Assembly: GCA_017410165.1 (NCBI GenBank)
Contig: JAFQRH010000019.1
Coordinates: 290,455-354,454 of the forward strand
DNA length: 64,000 nt
From: Alistipes sp.
GTDB lineage: Bacteria > Bacteroidota > Bacteroidia > Bacteroidales > Rikenellaceae
Reading direction: 5' to 3'
The position numbers were made by a program, and so were the translations under genes. Position 1 is the first letter of the stretch. Each line of letters opens with the position of its first letter. Shown here one piece after another: positions 17,447-25,193 of the stretch. The notes beneath the pieces are model-generated. The model was not told the DNA's origin. It made no database searches and worked only from the letters and a program-made list of their open reading frames with translations.

Positions 17447-17953
17447 ATGAAACGAGTACTTTTTATATTTACAATGCTTGCCGTATCGTTGCTGTCGGGC
17501 TGTACGGTTAAATATTCGTTGTCGGGTGCGTCGATTCCGCCGGATGCAAAGACGTTTAGCGTTGCCTACTTCCCGAATAACGCACCGATGGTTGCACCGA
17601 TTTTGAGTGCAACACTCACCGACGAACTCACGCAGCGATTCGCTTCGCGTACGAATCTCTCGCAGGTGACCGAGGGTGGCGACTTTGCCTTCGAGGGCGA
17701 AATCATCGGCTATACATCGACCACCTCGTCGGTGGCAAGTGGCGACTACGCTCTGCAAAACCGTCTGACGATTACCGTCAAGGTGAAGTTTACGAACGCC
17801 ATCGACGATAAGATGTCGTTCAATCGTAACTTCTCGGCATACGCCGACTACGACTCTACGAAACTGCTGACCGAGGTCGAGGGCGCACTCATTGCGGAGA
17901 TTGTCGAGCAACTCGTGACGGATATCTTTATGGCTTCGGCATCTAACTGGTAG
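17447..17953 (+). CDS. lptE: LptE-like LPS-assembly lipoprotein
   Basis: Signal peptide MKRVLFIFTMLAVSLLSGC with the lipobox LSGC, then 150 residues resembling the outer-membrane lipoprotein that partners LptD (SVAYFPNNAPMVAPILSATL, then a TDELTQRF helix). Length 168 fits. Sequence conservation in this family is low, so operon position before the TPR-like protein and secG, standard in Bacteroidales, is part of the evidence. It starts 9 bases after the activator gene. lptB is found elsewhere in this window. Confidence 0.8.
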   Translation: MKRVLFIFTMLAVSLLSGCTVKYSLSGASIPPDAKTFSVAYFPNNAPMVAPILSATLTDELTQRFASRTNLSQVTEGGDFAFEGEIIGYTSTTSSVASGDYALQNRLTITVKVKFTNAIDDKMSFNRNFSAYADYDSTKLLTEVEGALIAEIVEQLVTDIFMASASNW

Positions 17954-17956
17954 CGT

Positions 17957-18448
17957 ATGAGCGATTTTTCGGCATACATATCCTCTTCCGATGCGTCGCC
18001 AATCGAGCGTGATGCGCTCGAACGTATTCTGCGCCGTTACCCTTGGTTTTCGGCGGCACACTGCGTTGCGTCGCACTTGTCGGGCACTCCGACCACGACG
18101 GGGGCATTGCTGCAAGATGTGCGTGGAGCATCGTCGCTTGACGAGTGCGAGGTGGATGTCGAACTGCTGACAGAGGTGACTTCGGGCGAGATTATCGACC
18201 GTTTCTTGCGCTTGGACGACTATCGTATTGTGGCAGAAGATGTAGGCGAAGAGGAGAATATTACCGTCGAGGCAGACCTTGACGATGAAGACGATTTGGT
18301 GACGGAGGAGTTGGCGGAAGTTTACCTCGCGCAGGGGCTAAAAATGCAGGCCGTTGAAATATATCGCAAATTAAGTTTGCTAAATCCGGAAAAAAGTATT
18401 TACTTTGCCGAGAAAATCGAAAATGTAGAAAAAACAATAAAAATTTAA
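17957..18448 (+). CDS. TPR-like small acidic protein
   Basis: A 163-residue acidic cytoplasmic protein conserved between lptE and secG in Bacteroidales. The C-terminal third (DDLVTEELAEVYLAQGLKMQ then AVEIYRKLSLLNPEKS) is a recognisable tetratricopeptide helix pair. The N-terminus contains a LERILRRYPWFSAAH segment also typical of the family. No catalytic motifs. It starts 3 bases after lptE. Function unknown. Confidence 0.7.
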   Translation: MSDFSAYISSSDASPIERDALERILRRYPWFSAAHCVASHLSGTPTTTGALLQDVRGASSLDECEVDVELLTEVTSGEIIDRFLRLDDYRIVAEDVGEEENITVEADLDDEDDLVTEELAEVYLAQGLKMQAVEIYRKLSLLNPEKSIYFAEKIENVEKTIKI

Positions 18449-18452
18449 GTAT

Positions 18453-18821
18453 ATGTTATACACACTTTGTATTGTATTGATTCTGATTGCGAGCGTACTT
18501 CTCGTTCTCGCAGTATTGGTTCAGAGCCCGAAGAGCGGTATGGCTGCTAACTTTGGCGCATCGAATCAGGTTATGGGTGTTCGTCAGACCACCGATTTTC
18601 TTGAAAAGTTCACTTGGGGTATGGCAGTTGCCATCCTCGTATTGAGCTTGCTTGCAACTACGGCTATGGATAGCCACCTCGTTGAGCAGAGCAACGCATC
18701 GGCAGCCGATGCTAACGCCCTCGTCGAGAAGATTGCTACCCCTGCCGAGCAGCAGATTCCGCAGGTTGAGATTCCTGCCGAGCAGCCGGTTGAGCAGCCA
18801 GCGGAGACACCTGCCGAGTAA
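18453..18821 (+). CDS. secG: Protein translocase subunit SecG
   Basis: A small inner-membrane part of the SecYEG channel. Two hydrophobic helices (residues 1-22 and about 55-70) flank the conserved loop VQSPKSGMAANFGASNQVMG. The tail after residue 75 is Pro/Glu/Ala-rich with repeated PAEQ motifs; such tails are usual in Bacteroidetes SecG. Length 122. Last gene of the operon. Confidence 0.93.
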   Translation: MLYTLCIVLILIASVLLVLAVLVQSPKSGMAANFGASNQVMGVRQTTDFLEKFTWGMAVAILVLSLLATTAMDSHLVEQSNASAADANALVEKIATPAEQQIPQVEIPAEQPVEQPAETPAE

Positions 18822-18856
18822 GCAAGTGCGGGAAACAATAAGTACCGGAAACGATA

Positions 18857-18890
18857 AAAGAGTCGATGCCCACGCATCGACTCTTTTTTT
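18857..18890 (+). terminator. Terminator after secG
   Basis: Perfect 13-bp stem AAAGAGTCGATGC / GCATCGACTCTTT with loop CCAC, followed by Ts. Between it and the next gene only a small GC-rich inverted sequence (CCTCCACAAAGGCGGAGG, about 18944) is visible. Confidence 0.95.
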
Positions 18891-18987
18891 GTATCATTAC
18901 CATCTTTTCGGAGTAATGAGTGTTGTAAGGCAATCCGCCTCGCCTCCACAAAGGCGGAGGACTAACCTCCGATTGCGCACACTTAAC

Positions 18988-19611
18988 TTATGCATTCACT
19001 CTGTCTATCTCCCTCTGCAAGATGTCAAGAAATTTCGCTGCGTGAGCACCGTCCATCTGGGTATGGTGGAATTGGAACGACACACTCAGCGTTGTCTTAA
19101 ACAACCCTCGCTTATACTTGCCCCAAATCATAAACGGATTGTTGAAAACGCCACTATACATACCAACCGCGCCATCTATTTCGTACTGCGCCAGAGCCGA
19201 AGTGCCGATAACCATACTCTCCGCCGAGAGGTCGTGGTCGGTGCAACTCTCCGCCACTTGCTTTGTAAGGCGCAGATAGTCGCTGCCAAATTGCCCCAAA
19301 TCCTCGTTAAAAGGCAGGTCGCACGAACTCACCTCGCCCGCCGAGTTGGCAACAATGGTGTTTACAGCGATGGTGTTGTACTGCATCAACTTGTCGCCGA
19401 CTGGCAACAGATAAAACTCCTTGACTTGCGAGGCGGCACGACCAATACAGTAACACATCAACATATTGAATTTTAGACCACGCTTGCGGCTAATTCTCAC
19501 GAGGCGTGACACATCGAGTGTCTTAAAAAATGTAACCATCGGATTGGGTGCCTGCATCCACATCTCAAAGGCGTATGCACGTGTTGTCTCTTGGGGATTT
19601 ATCTCTCTCAT
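18988..19611 (-). CDS. CatA-like chloramphenicol acetyltransferase family protein
   Basis: A 207-residue acyltransferase of the trimeric CAT fold. The catalytic block SFQFHHTQMDGAHAAKFLD matches HHxxxDG with the general base at H183 and D187. The N-terminal FFKTLDVSRLVRIS and VNTIVANSAGEV segments also match. Many chromosomal Bacteroidales members of this family are present without shown resistance, so chloramphenicol inactivation is possible but not established; another acceptor is equally possible. It has its own -7 element and sits at the edge of an accessory region. Confidence 0.8.
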   Translation of the reverse strand: MREINPQETTRAYAFEMWMQAPNPMVTFFKTLDVSRLVRISRKRGLKFNMLMCYCIGRAASQVKEFYLLPVGDKLMQYNTIAVNTIVANSAGEVSSCDLPFNEDLGQFGSDYLRLTKQVAESCTDHDLSAESMVIGTSALAQYEIDGAVGMYSGVFNNPFMIWGKYKRGLFKTTLSVSFQFHHTQMDGAHAAKFLDILQREIDRVNA

Positions 19612-19637
19612 AGCTGTAAATTTTTGATAAAGGGACG

Positions 19638-19645
19638 CAAAGGTA
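19638..19645 (-). promoter_or_regulatory. Promoter -7 element for the CatA-like gene
   Basis: TACCTTTG on the minus strand, 26 bases before the ATG. No TTTG at the usual spacing. Confidence 0.55.
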
Positions 19646-19658
19646 GTAATTTCTTTGC

Positions 19659-19721
19659 AAAGTCCTTCGGCTTGTCGATTAACTCGAACTTGCCGTGGGA
19701 TATGTAGGTGTAGGCGAGCAT
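19659..19721 (-). pseudogene. Scrap of a zinc alcohol dehydrogenase N-terminus
   Basis: About 21 codons read MLAYTYISHGKFELIDKPKD, which closely resembles the first residues of medium-chain zinc alcohol dehydrogenases. After FAK the similarity stops and the sequence runs into the CatA-like promoter. It is therefore a truncated remnant, not a functional gene. The break coincides with the 13-base sequence CTTTGCAAAGTCC, repeated at 22272-22284. Confidence 0.5.
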
Positions 19722-19744
19722 AATAGTCTATTTATTTATTTAAA

Positions 19745-21277
19745 TTAGCAATAATCATCAAACGGATCTTCTCCAGTCCACTCCAATCCTTGTTCTAATG
19801 TAAAATCTTTTCTACCTCCAACTTCCTCAAAGAAAGTCCCTAAACTTTCATGAATAAACTTACCCTCAAAATAGTGAATTTTACTGAGAGCATAAGGCTT
19901 TATACTATTGGGATTGGGGTTACAACTTAGGACAATAATTGTATTCTCCTTGGTATGTGCTTTGTCGACAACTCTTTGCACCTCATTACTACCATAATAA
20001 ATTGTTGAGTTATAAGCCTCACCTATAACTATTTGATTATAGTATTCTTCAATAGGATTGTTTCCTATTGTATCAGGGCAACATAGAAAATCTGTTGGCG
20101 TTTTCCAATTCATTTGCCACGCAGTTTCGGGAGATTTGGCTTTAACTAAATTCGACTCTGAAAATAATTCTTTTAGTCTATACTCTTCTGCCGTAATGCC
20201 TATTTCCGATAAAAAATGATCGGATGCTTGATTTTCTTGACTACTTTCATACTTTTGTATGTGTTCGTGAACAAATTTTCCATCAGAAAAATATATTTTT
20301 GACAATCTAAAATATTCATGATTTTCACTAAGTAGGATTAACGCATCATTGTCTTTTGTGAAAGATATCTTATATATTCTTTCTGCGAATACATCAAATT
20401 CTGAAATCATCGTTATACTGCAATATTCGCCTATAACAAGTTGGCTGTAATAATCTTGTAGCGGACTACTTCCAACTGATGTCGGGCAACATGGAAATTG
20501 TGCAGGTTGTACCCAATTCTTTTGCCACGCAGTTTCGGGCAATTTTGCTTTAACTAAATCGGTTTTGAGCGATTGTAGTTGCGTTTCGTCGTTTTGCTGT
20601 GATATAGCATCAATTGGTTTAGCAGAGATTTCTTTATTCGACGATATGGGCACATATTGAGTGATATTCAGCTGCTTGCTATACACTCCATCGTTCATCT
20701 TACCACCAACCAATGGTTTGGGATTCTTTGCTTGTTCTGCCCAATATCGTTTTATGTTTTCATACGCCGTAGCAGCCGCTTCTTTGGTTACAGTACGCAT
20801 CCATTCCAACGAAGGCTCCTTGACTTGATCGAGTCTTTTTCGCAATATATTTGGATTTTCAATAAACGCTTCAATACTTCCGCATATAAAAATAATCTTA
20901 CTGCGAGTAATCTCATTGTTCAAAGCATTTTCTAAACGAGTAAACCAGCGTAAGTTTTCCACACGATTATTACAACGATTGGTGTCTATGTGGTCCACGA
21001 CAAACTTTTTTGAATCCCTCTCTCCAAGAAAAGCTGTCGCAACGATTATATGGACTCTATGGTCACCTAATAGCATATAACCCGTTTTGGAATTTTTGAA
21101 CCCAAATGTCCATCTTTCATCATCAAGACGAAGCCTTTTCCCTTCTCGCTTATGACGAAATATTGCACCATTATCACGCACCGAGTAGTGTTCATCTTTA
21201 TAAACACACTCTTTAACCTCTTTATAGTCGTTAATCATATAAATAAGATCGTTATCTTGTTTTACAAAGTTAAACAT
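19745..21277 (-). CDS. HNH endonuclease domain protein with duplicated C-terminal domain
   Basis: A 510-residue protein in AT-rich DNA. Residues 25-70 look like a NUMOD4-type DNA-recognition module and 73-113 form an HNH nuclease domain (VHIIVATAFLG, then VDHIDTNRCNNRVENLRW with H76, H96 and N104). The C-terminal half holds two copies of a domain of about 100 residues (241-341 and 377-481), each with PETAWQ, a CCP motif, YY.Q.VIGE and a final GKF.HE. I do not recognise this repeat domain. An alternative start is Met14. It begins 27 bases after the 45-residue protein gene and is probably co-transcribed with it. A mobile or defence role is possible; neither is shown. Confidence 0.8.
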   Translation of the reverse strand: MFNFVKQDNDLIYMINDYKEVKECVYKDEHYSVRDNGAIFRHKREGKRLRLDDERWTFGFKNSKTGYMLLGDHRVHIIVATAFLGERDSKKFVVDHIDTNRCNNRVENLRWFTRLENALNNEITRSKIIFICGSIEAFIENPNILRKRLDQVKEPSLEWMRTVTKEAAATAYENIKRYWAEQAKNPKPLVGGKMNDGVYSKQLNITQYVPISSNKEISAKPIDAISQQNDETQLQSLKTDLVKAKLPETAWQKNWVQPAQFPCCPTSVGSSPLQDYYSQLVIGEYCSITMISEFDVFAERIYKISFTKDNDALILLSENHEYFRLSKIYFSDGKFVHEHIQKYESSQENQASDHFLSEIGITAEEYRLKELFSESNLVKAKSPETAWQMNWKTPTDFLCCPDTIGNNPIEEYYNQIVIGEAYNSTIYYGSNEVQRVVDKAHTKENTIIVLSCNPNPNSIKPYALSKIHYFEGKFIHESLGTFFEEVGGRKDFTLEQGLEWTGEDPFDDYC

Positions 21278-21304
21278 AATTTCAATACAAAGAGTAGAGA
21301 ATCA

Positions 21305-21442
21305 TCAATAATCCTCCCCATAATCATCATAGTCGTCGGACGAATCATAGTCGCGAGTGTTGTTGTGCGAAGTGCTGTCCGAGTCATCATCGAACAGTTC
21401 CTCATAAATCCACGCTGCAAGCAGCCAATCCCAAAGTGACAT
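21305..21442 (-). CDS. Small acidic 45-residue protein
   Basis: A complete frame reads MSLWDWLLAAWIYEELFDDD followed by a Ser/Asp/Tyr-rich tail ending YDDYGEDY. The first 17 residues form a hydrophobic amphipathic helix; the rest is strongly acidic. The ATG lies two bases after a -7 element, so its mRNA would be leaderless. The HNH gene follows 27 bases downstream. No family recognised. Acidic partners of nucleases can act as inhibitors or DNA mimics, which is only a thought here. Confidence 0.5.
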   Translation of the reverse strand: MSLWDWLLAAWIYEELFDDDSDSTSHNNTRDYDSSDDYDDYGEDY

Positions 21443-21444
21443 AA

Positions 21445-21482
21445 CAAATATAATTAAGGGTTACTTTGCGACAAAGTAACCC
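21445..21482 (-). promoter_or_regulatory. Promoter overlapped by a perfect inverted repeat (likely operator)
   Basis: On the minus strand TTTG (21472-21475), 19 bases, TATATTTG (21445-21452) make a full promoter. A perfect 11-bp inverted repeat GGGTTACTTTG-CGA-CAAAGTAACCC (21458-21482) covers the -33 box and the spacer. With a 3-base loop and no T-run it looks like a binding site for a dimeric repressor more than a terminator. Confidence 0.65.
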
Positions 21483-21493
21483 CAAGTTTTTGA

Positions 21494-21628
21494 CAACTTC
21501 TGACAATCAGCAATAAAAAAGAGAAAAAGCCGAAACTTTTGGAGCGAGATATTGTTACTGAAATCAATAAGGTCTATTCGGTAACTGATAAGTTGTTTGC
21601 GATGTGGATAAATAAAATGCTTAATTAA
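21494..21628 (+). pseudogene. C-terminal remnant of an unidentified gene
   Basis: An open frame without start codon encodes 44 residues of plausible protein (KKPKLLERDIVTEINKVYSV, ending MWINKMLN). It is followed 18 bases later by a strong hairpin, as a real gene end would be. I read it as the tail of a gene whose front was lost. Family not recognised. Confidence 0.35.
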
Positions 21629-21645
21629 ATAGAGTGATTTTACTA

Positions 21646-21679
21646 AGAATCGGCAATAATTGGGTTTATTGCCGATTCT
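21646..21679 (+). terminator. Hairpin after the coding remnant
   Basis: Perfect 14-bp stem AGAATCGGCAATAA / TTATTGCCGATTCT with a 6-base loop. No T-run follows on the plus strand, so its efficiency as terminator is uncertain. Confidence 0.55.
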
Positions 21680-21762
21680 CTGCAAAAAGTCTCACCTCAA
21701 GACACTTTCCGTTATCAAACTATATTACCAATAGTTCTTGGGGAATGATTATGGTCTTTACA

Positions 21763-22188
21763 CTATTTGTACAACTCTGGGCGTCTGAGTTTGTTTTCGT
21801 CTTCAATCATTAGGTTTATCTCTGAATCAGTCGCGACAACATTGTACTCAAATGCCTTTTCAAAAGCAATTCTTCCGGCATCCGTCATCAATCCTCGGTC
21901 TTCGAGATCCATACATCTATCCAAATTTAGTTGTGTCCAATGGCTTTTCGGGCGGCGAGGTGAAAGGCGTTGAACCAACCTGCCATCCGGAAGGCGTTTG
22001 TTAGTGGAGTCTATCCAGCCGAAGCACAAAGCCTCTTCCACAACTTCGATGTATGGGATGGCCGACCATTCGGGGCATTTACTGCGATAGGTCACAACCC
22101 AACAACACTTCTCTTTGCGATGGTTATCAGCAAGCCATTGTCGAAGCTCGGTACGGTCCTTAAAATGGAGTAGATTGATTATTTCCAT
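21763..22188 (-). CDS. YdeI/OmpD-associated (OmdA) family protein
   Basis: The 141 residues contain the family core EALCFGWIDSTNKRLPDG followed by RLSPRRPKSHWTQLN. This widespread family of small cytoplasmic proteins has no agreed biochemical role; some members are described as bacteriocin-protection proteins. Many relatives are 180-200 residues, so this one is short, though both ends look natural. It lies in the AT-rich accessory stretch and carries its own -7 element. Confidence 0.8.
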   Translation of the reverse strand: MEIINLLHFKDRTELRQWLADNHRKEKCCWVVTYRSKCPEWSAIPYIEVVEEALCFGWIDSTNKRLPDGRLVQRLSPRRPKSHWTQLNLDRCMDLEDRGLMTDAGRIAFEKAFEYNVVATDSEINLMIEDENKLRRPELYK

Positions 22189-22219
22189 AGTGCCATTTGG
22201 GTTTTATCATTGAAGTATG

Positions 22220-22227
22220 CAAATATA
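22220..22227 (-). promoter_or_regulatory. Promoter -7 element for the YdeI-like gene
   Basis: TATATTTG on the minus strand, 31 bases before the ATG. Confidence 0.55.
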
Positions 22228-23020
22228 CTAAAAATATCGTTTCATAATCACTATTAAAGTGCTTTAGCTTCCTTTGCAAAGTCCGCTAAAAGCGGGGTTG
22301 TATTTGTATGAAAGGTTATGATTTTTGATGCTGAAATTTTTGGGATTTTATTGTGCGGTTTAGGGGCGAGAATAACGCAGAAATCTTTGTGCAAAACGAG
22401 TACACGCAATGTTTACTTCTCTATATTGTAAACATTGTAATTGCTACATAATCAGCTCAATACAAGACATGATGCGAGATGTTGTTAGATTGCGAACCGC
22501 GCGCCAAAATTCCGACCCGACAAAGACGAGAATGGCCACTATCCACAGGTGTTTATTGAAACGGAAACTCCCGATGAGTTGTTGCTGCAAAGCAATTTTT
22601 ATCTGTGGTCTTGGCGTTGCCTAAACGGCTGGTAAATAGGTGATTAACAACTTGAAAAAGAGATTGATGAATACAATATTTCGCATCAGATTAAAGGTCG
22701 CAATTTACTTACGTATTCCAAGTGCTTACAGCAACGCATTATGAATAGTTGGGGGCGTATTTTCGACCTTGATTATCGCAATCGCAGGTACTGTAACCGA
22801 CCACGCCGAAATACCCCCCCCATCCAAGCAACCTTTTGGTTGCTACGCAAGGGTGGGTGCGGGATGTTAGATTCTTTATTCCGAAATAGTTTAAGCGGCA
22901 ACGGAATAATACATTTAATAAAATTAAACATAGATTCTAATATTGCGTTTTGGGATTGGAATTGTCGGGCAAGGAGAATTGCATCGAATTTCACCCGATT
23001 TTATGGGATTGCAAAAGGTG
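22228..23020. other. Gene-free stretch with degenerate coding remnants
   Basis: No intact gene is convincing here. A frame around 22510-22624 reads FRPDKDENGHYPQVFIETET and then LLQSNFYLWSWRCLNGW before a stop. A shifted frame at about 22647-22740 reads LEKEIDEYNISHQIKGRNLL. These look like parts of one decayed gene. A hairpin AGCAACCTTTTGGTTGCT lies near 22828. A short piece at about 22370-22394 (AATAACGCAGAAATCTTTG) resembles one end of the dispersed 124-bp repeat family. Confidence 0.4.
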
Positions 23021-23024
23021 TATA

Positions 23025-23055
23025 TTTGTAGAATTGATAATTTTGAGTAACTTTG
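23025..23055 (+). promoter_or_regulatory. Promoter of the GIY-YIG/EVE-like gene
   Basis: TTTG (23025-23028), 19 bases, TAACTTTG (23048-23055), followed by a 22-base leader: a complete Bacteroidetes promoter inside imported-looking DNA. Confidence 0.8.
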
Positions 23056-23077
23056 TATAACTCAAATCAAAAACACA

Positions 23078-23890
23078 ATGAAAGAAGCCGGTTATGTATA
23101 TATCCTCACTAATCCAAGTTTCAAGGAGGATTGGGTAAAAATAGGTAAGAGTTCTCGCCCCGTAGATATTCGCTCAAAGGAGTTGGATAATACTGCCGTG
23201 CCGTTGCCATTTGAGATTTATGCTACATTGAAGACGGCGAAGTATTCGGAGGCAGAGAAGCTAATTCATCACTATATTGAGCGTTTTACAAATTTGCGTA
23301 TTCGCAACAATAGAGAGTTTTTCAATGTCGCACCAGAGGAGGCCCTTGCTATCTTTAAGGAAGTGGCCCTACTATTGGATGATGCTGAAATTGAAGAAGT
23401 TTTTAAGCAAGTAGTAGTTGGTAAAAGTGATAAAATGGATGTGGAAAAGCCATCAACTCCACGAGAGCAATCGATTGTTTGGCTATTGCCAGCCAATAGT
23501 AAGTTCTTTGATGTCGATGGTTGTCTGAAAAAACACAATGAGATATATTGGACACAGAATTACAAGATACAGAAGGGGGATATTGTTTATATATATTCCT
23601 CAAGCCCTGATAGTTGTATAAAATACAAGTTGAAGGTTGAGGCTCATGATGTTACATATCATACAGACTTTGACAAAGAAAAAGAGTTCTATGTAGATGT
23701 TAATGACTTTGAAACAGCAAAGGAGCATAATCGTTTCATAAAGCTTCGACTGTTGTCTGAAAGCCATACGCATAAGATGTCGCTACCGCACCTCTTGGAG
23801 AATGGATTATCAATGGCTCCACGAGGAGGAATGAACTTGTCAAATGCAAGTGCAGCCAAGTTATTAAAGTATATAGAGGAAAATTTTTAA
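23078..23890 (+). CDS. GIY-YIG (T5orf172-type) nuclease fused to an EVE/PUA-like domain
   Basis: Residues 4-95 are a GIY-YIG nuclease domain of the T5orf172 type: GYVYIL, WVKIGKSSRPVDIRSKEL and the catalytic glutamate in NNREFF (E80). After a linker, residues 132-225 (IVWLLPANSKFFDVDGCL, YWTQNYKIQKGDIVYIYSS) look like an EVE/PUA-like domain, a fold known to flip out and read modified bases. The combination suggests a modification-dependent restriction nuclease. The gene stands alone with its own promoter, with no methyltransferase nearby. Both domain calls are by eye; the nuclease is the firmer one. Confidence 0.75.
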   Translation: MKEAGYVYILTNPSFKEDWVKIGKSSRPVDIRSKELDNTAVPLPFEIYATLKTAKYSEAEKLIHHYIERFTNLRIRNNREFFNVAPEEALAIFKEVALLLDDAEIEEVFKQVVVGKSDKMDVEKPSTPREQSIVWLLPANSKFFDVDGCLKKHNEIYWTQNYKIQKGDIVYIYSSSPDSCIKYKLKVEAHDVTYHTDFDKEKEFYVDVNDFETAKEHNRFIKLRLLSESHTHKMSLPHLLENGLSMAPRGGMNLSNASAAKLLKYIEENF

Positions 23891-24070
23891 GGCGGGATTG
23901 ACTACTCCGCAGACCAACGTCTGCTCCGCTTAACGCCTCTTCATTGGAGTCCTCGGCAGAGAGAGCGCAAGCATTGCCTGAAATGTGATTGACTTCGCTT
24001 CGCTCGTCTTTCACTGCGTCGGCTCGGCAATAACAAAACAAGGTGATTGTGCTGCGCACACGGCAAAAAC
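23891..24070. other. Low-information intergenic DNA with short dispersed motifs
   Basis: No gene seen. It contains phrases that recur at 25040-25200, such as GATTGACTTCGCT and TTGGAGTCCTCGGCA, suggesting another family of short intergenic repeats. No structure long enough to define a unit. Confidence 0.4.
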
Positions 24071-24118
24071 AAAGAGAGATGACTTTCAAATAAACTTGAA
24101 GTCATCTCTCTCGTTTTT
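24071..24118 (+). terminator. Terminator downstream of the GIY-YIG gene
   Basis: AGAGAGATGACTT pairs with AAGTCATCTCTCT across about 14 bases and is followed by GTTTTT. It is 180 bases after the stop codon. The remaining 200 bases up to the rhodanese gene hold no gene but contain a 13-base copy of the tRNA-Arg 3' end (24165-24177). Confidence 0.7.
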
Positions 24119-24315
24119 GGACTCTACGAGTAACACCTTATTTGCTATTGCCCTCGCTCTCCTTGTGATTCCGGCGGTGGAGGAGATGAGGGTTGTTTGC
24201 GTCAAGCTTTCAAAGCGTTATGCCAATTTAGCAATGCGCACTCACACGACACTCACGCCCCAACACTCCCTGCACAATACGCCTGACGCGCAGTATGCAC
24301 GACCATACACGCTAA

Positions 24316-24693
24316 CTACTTCTCTACCGCGCCTTTCCACGACAGAATGCCGTCCGCAAGTTCCGTAACCTCCAAACCGCAACTCACCATATGCTCGGCT
24401 GCCTCCTTACTTCTGCGACCACCACGACAATATACCGCTACGGGGCGCGACTTATCCAATTCGGCAATCTTTGCTGCAAACTCCTCGCCATCAATGTCGA
24501 TGTTCACTGCACCCGGAATGTGTCCCTCGTTGAACTCCGCAGGTGTTCGCGTGTCAATTATTTGTACCTGCTCGTTCTCAATCACCTCGGCAAAGCGCGT
24601 TGCATCTACCGAATCAAAAGACTTCGTTGCCTTTGAATTATTGCATCCAGCCATCATTGTTGCTGCAAATAGAATATACAAAATAGTCTTCAT
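24316..24693 (-). CDS. Rhodanese-like lipoprotein
   Basis: A single rhodanese domain behind a lipoprotein signal (MKTILYILFAATMMAGC, lipobox MAGC). The active-site loop is YCRGGRRSKEAA with the catalytic cysteine, and IDTRTPAEFNEGHIPGAVNI is the standard upstream block. It would sit in the periplasm and could transfer sulfane sulfur, for example to thiols or cyanide; the acceptor is unknown. The start at 24693 is preferred to one 14 codons upstream because it gives the signal peptide and lies 31 bases from the -7 box. Length 125. Confidence 0.9.
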   Translation of the reverse strand: MKTILYILFAATMMAGCNNSKATKSFDSVDATRFAEVIENEQVQIIDTRTPAEFNEGHIPGAVNIDIDGEEFAAKIAELDKSRPVAVYCRGGRRSKEAAEHMVSCGLEVTELADGILSWKGAVEK

Positions 24694-24724
24694 AGTTTTA
24701 TCTTTTATTGGTTTTACACTGTAC

Positions 24725-24755
24725 AAAGATAACATTGCATTATCGGATTGCCAAA
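24725..24755 (-). promoter_or_regulatory. Promoter of the rhodanese lipoprotein gene
   Basis: On the minus strand TTTG (24752-24755), 19 bases, TATCTTTG (24725-24732): a textbook match. Confidence 0.85.
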
Positions 24756-24844
24756 TTTTATAAACGGAATTTATATCGGAAGTTTTTATGCGACTATTTG
24801 TATATCTTATAGTAAATCTCTACACGACATAATTTGTTATACTA

Positions 24845-24934
24845 CTACCACTTATTTCGAGTAAACATCTTACAAATTTCGCTTAACACGAGTACACCAA
24901 TTGATAGTTCGACAACTATCCACCTCTGCGTCAT
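24845..24934 (-). CDS. Possible 29-residue hydrophobic peptide
   Basis: MTQRWIVVELSIGVLVLSEI followed by CKMFTRNKW: one hydrophobic helix with a basic tail. A -7 match TATCTTTG lies at 24976-24983 on the same strand, but without a -33 partner. Such a small frame can occur by chance, and no relative is recognised. Nothing else coding is seen between 24760 and 25190. Confidence 0.2.
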   Translation of the reverse strand: MTQRWIVVELSIGVLVLSEICKMFTRNKW

Positions 24935-25193
24935 TTTTATGGCAACCTTAAAATGGCTGCATCTATTCTATGTGACAAAGATAAGACAAAAAATCAGGAA
25001 GTGAACCTATGAACTTTTATAATAAAAAAGTTTTCAGTTATTGGCGTGGCGGGATTGACGCAGTCGCTTCGCTTTACTGCGTCTTTCCCGCACGGAACCT
25101 TGGCATAGAAAGCAAGCATTATTGGAGAGCGGAATTGACTTCGCTACGTTCTGCTACCGCATAACTTCGCTCGTCTTTCCCTTGGAGTCCTCG

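Noticed and set aside
18988..19611. Acquired chloramphenicol resistance gene
   Set aside because: The fold and catalytic histidine fit, but no mobile element flanks it and chromosomal CatA-like proteins are common in this group without proven resistance, so it was left at family level.
22741..23031. A 96-codon open frame between the YdeI-like and GIY-YIG genes
   Set aside because: Its translation has no protein-like pattern, it runs over the hairpin near 22828 and ends in the promoter of the next gene; no promoter of its own.
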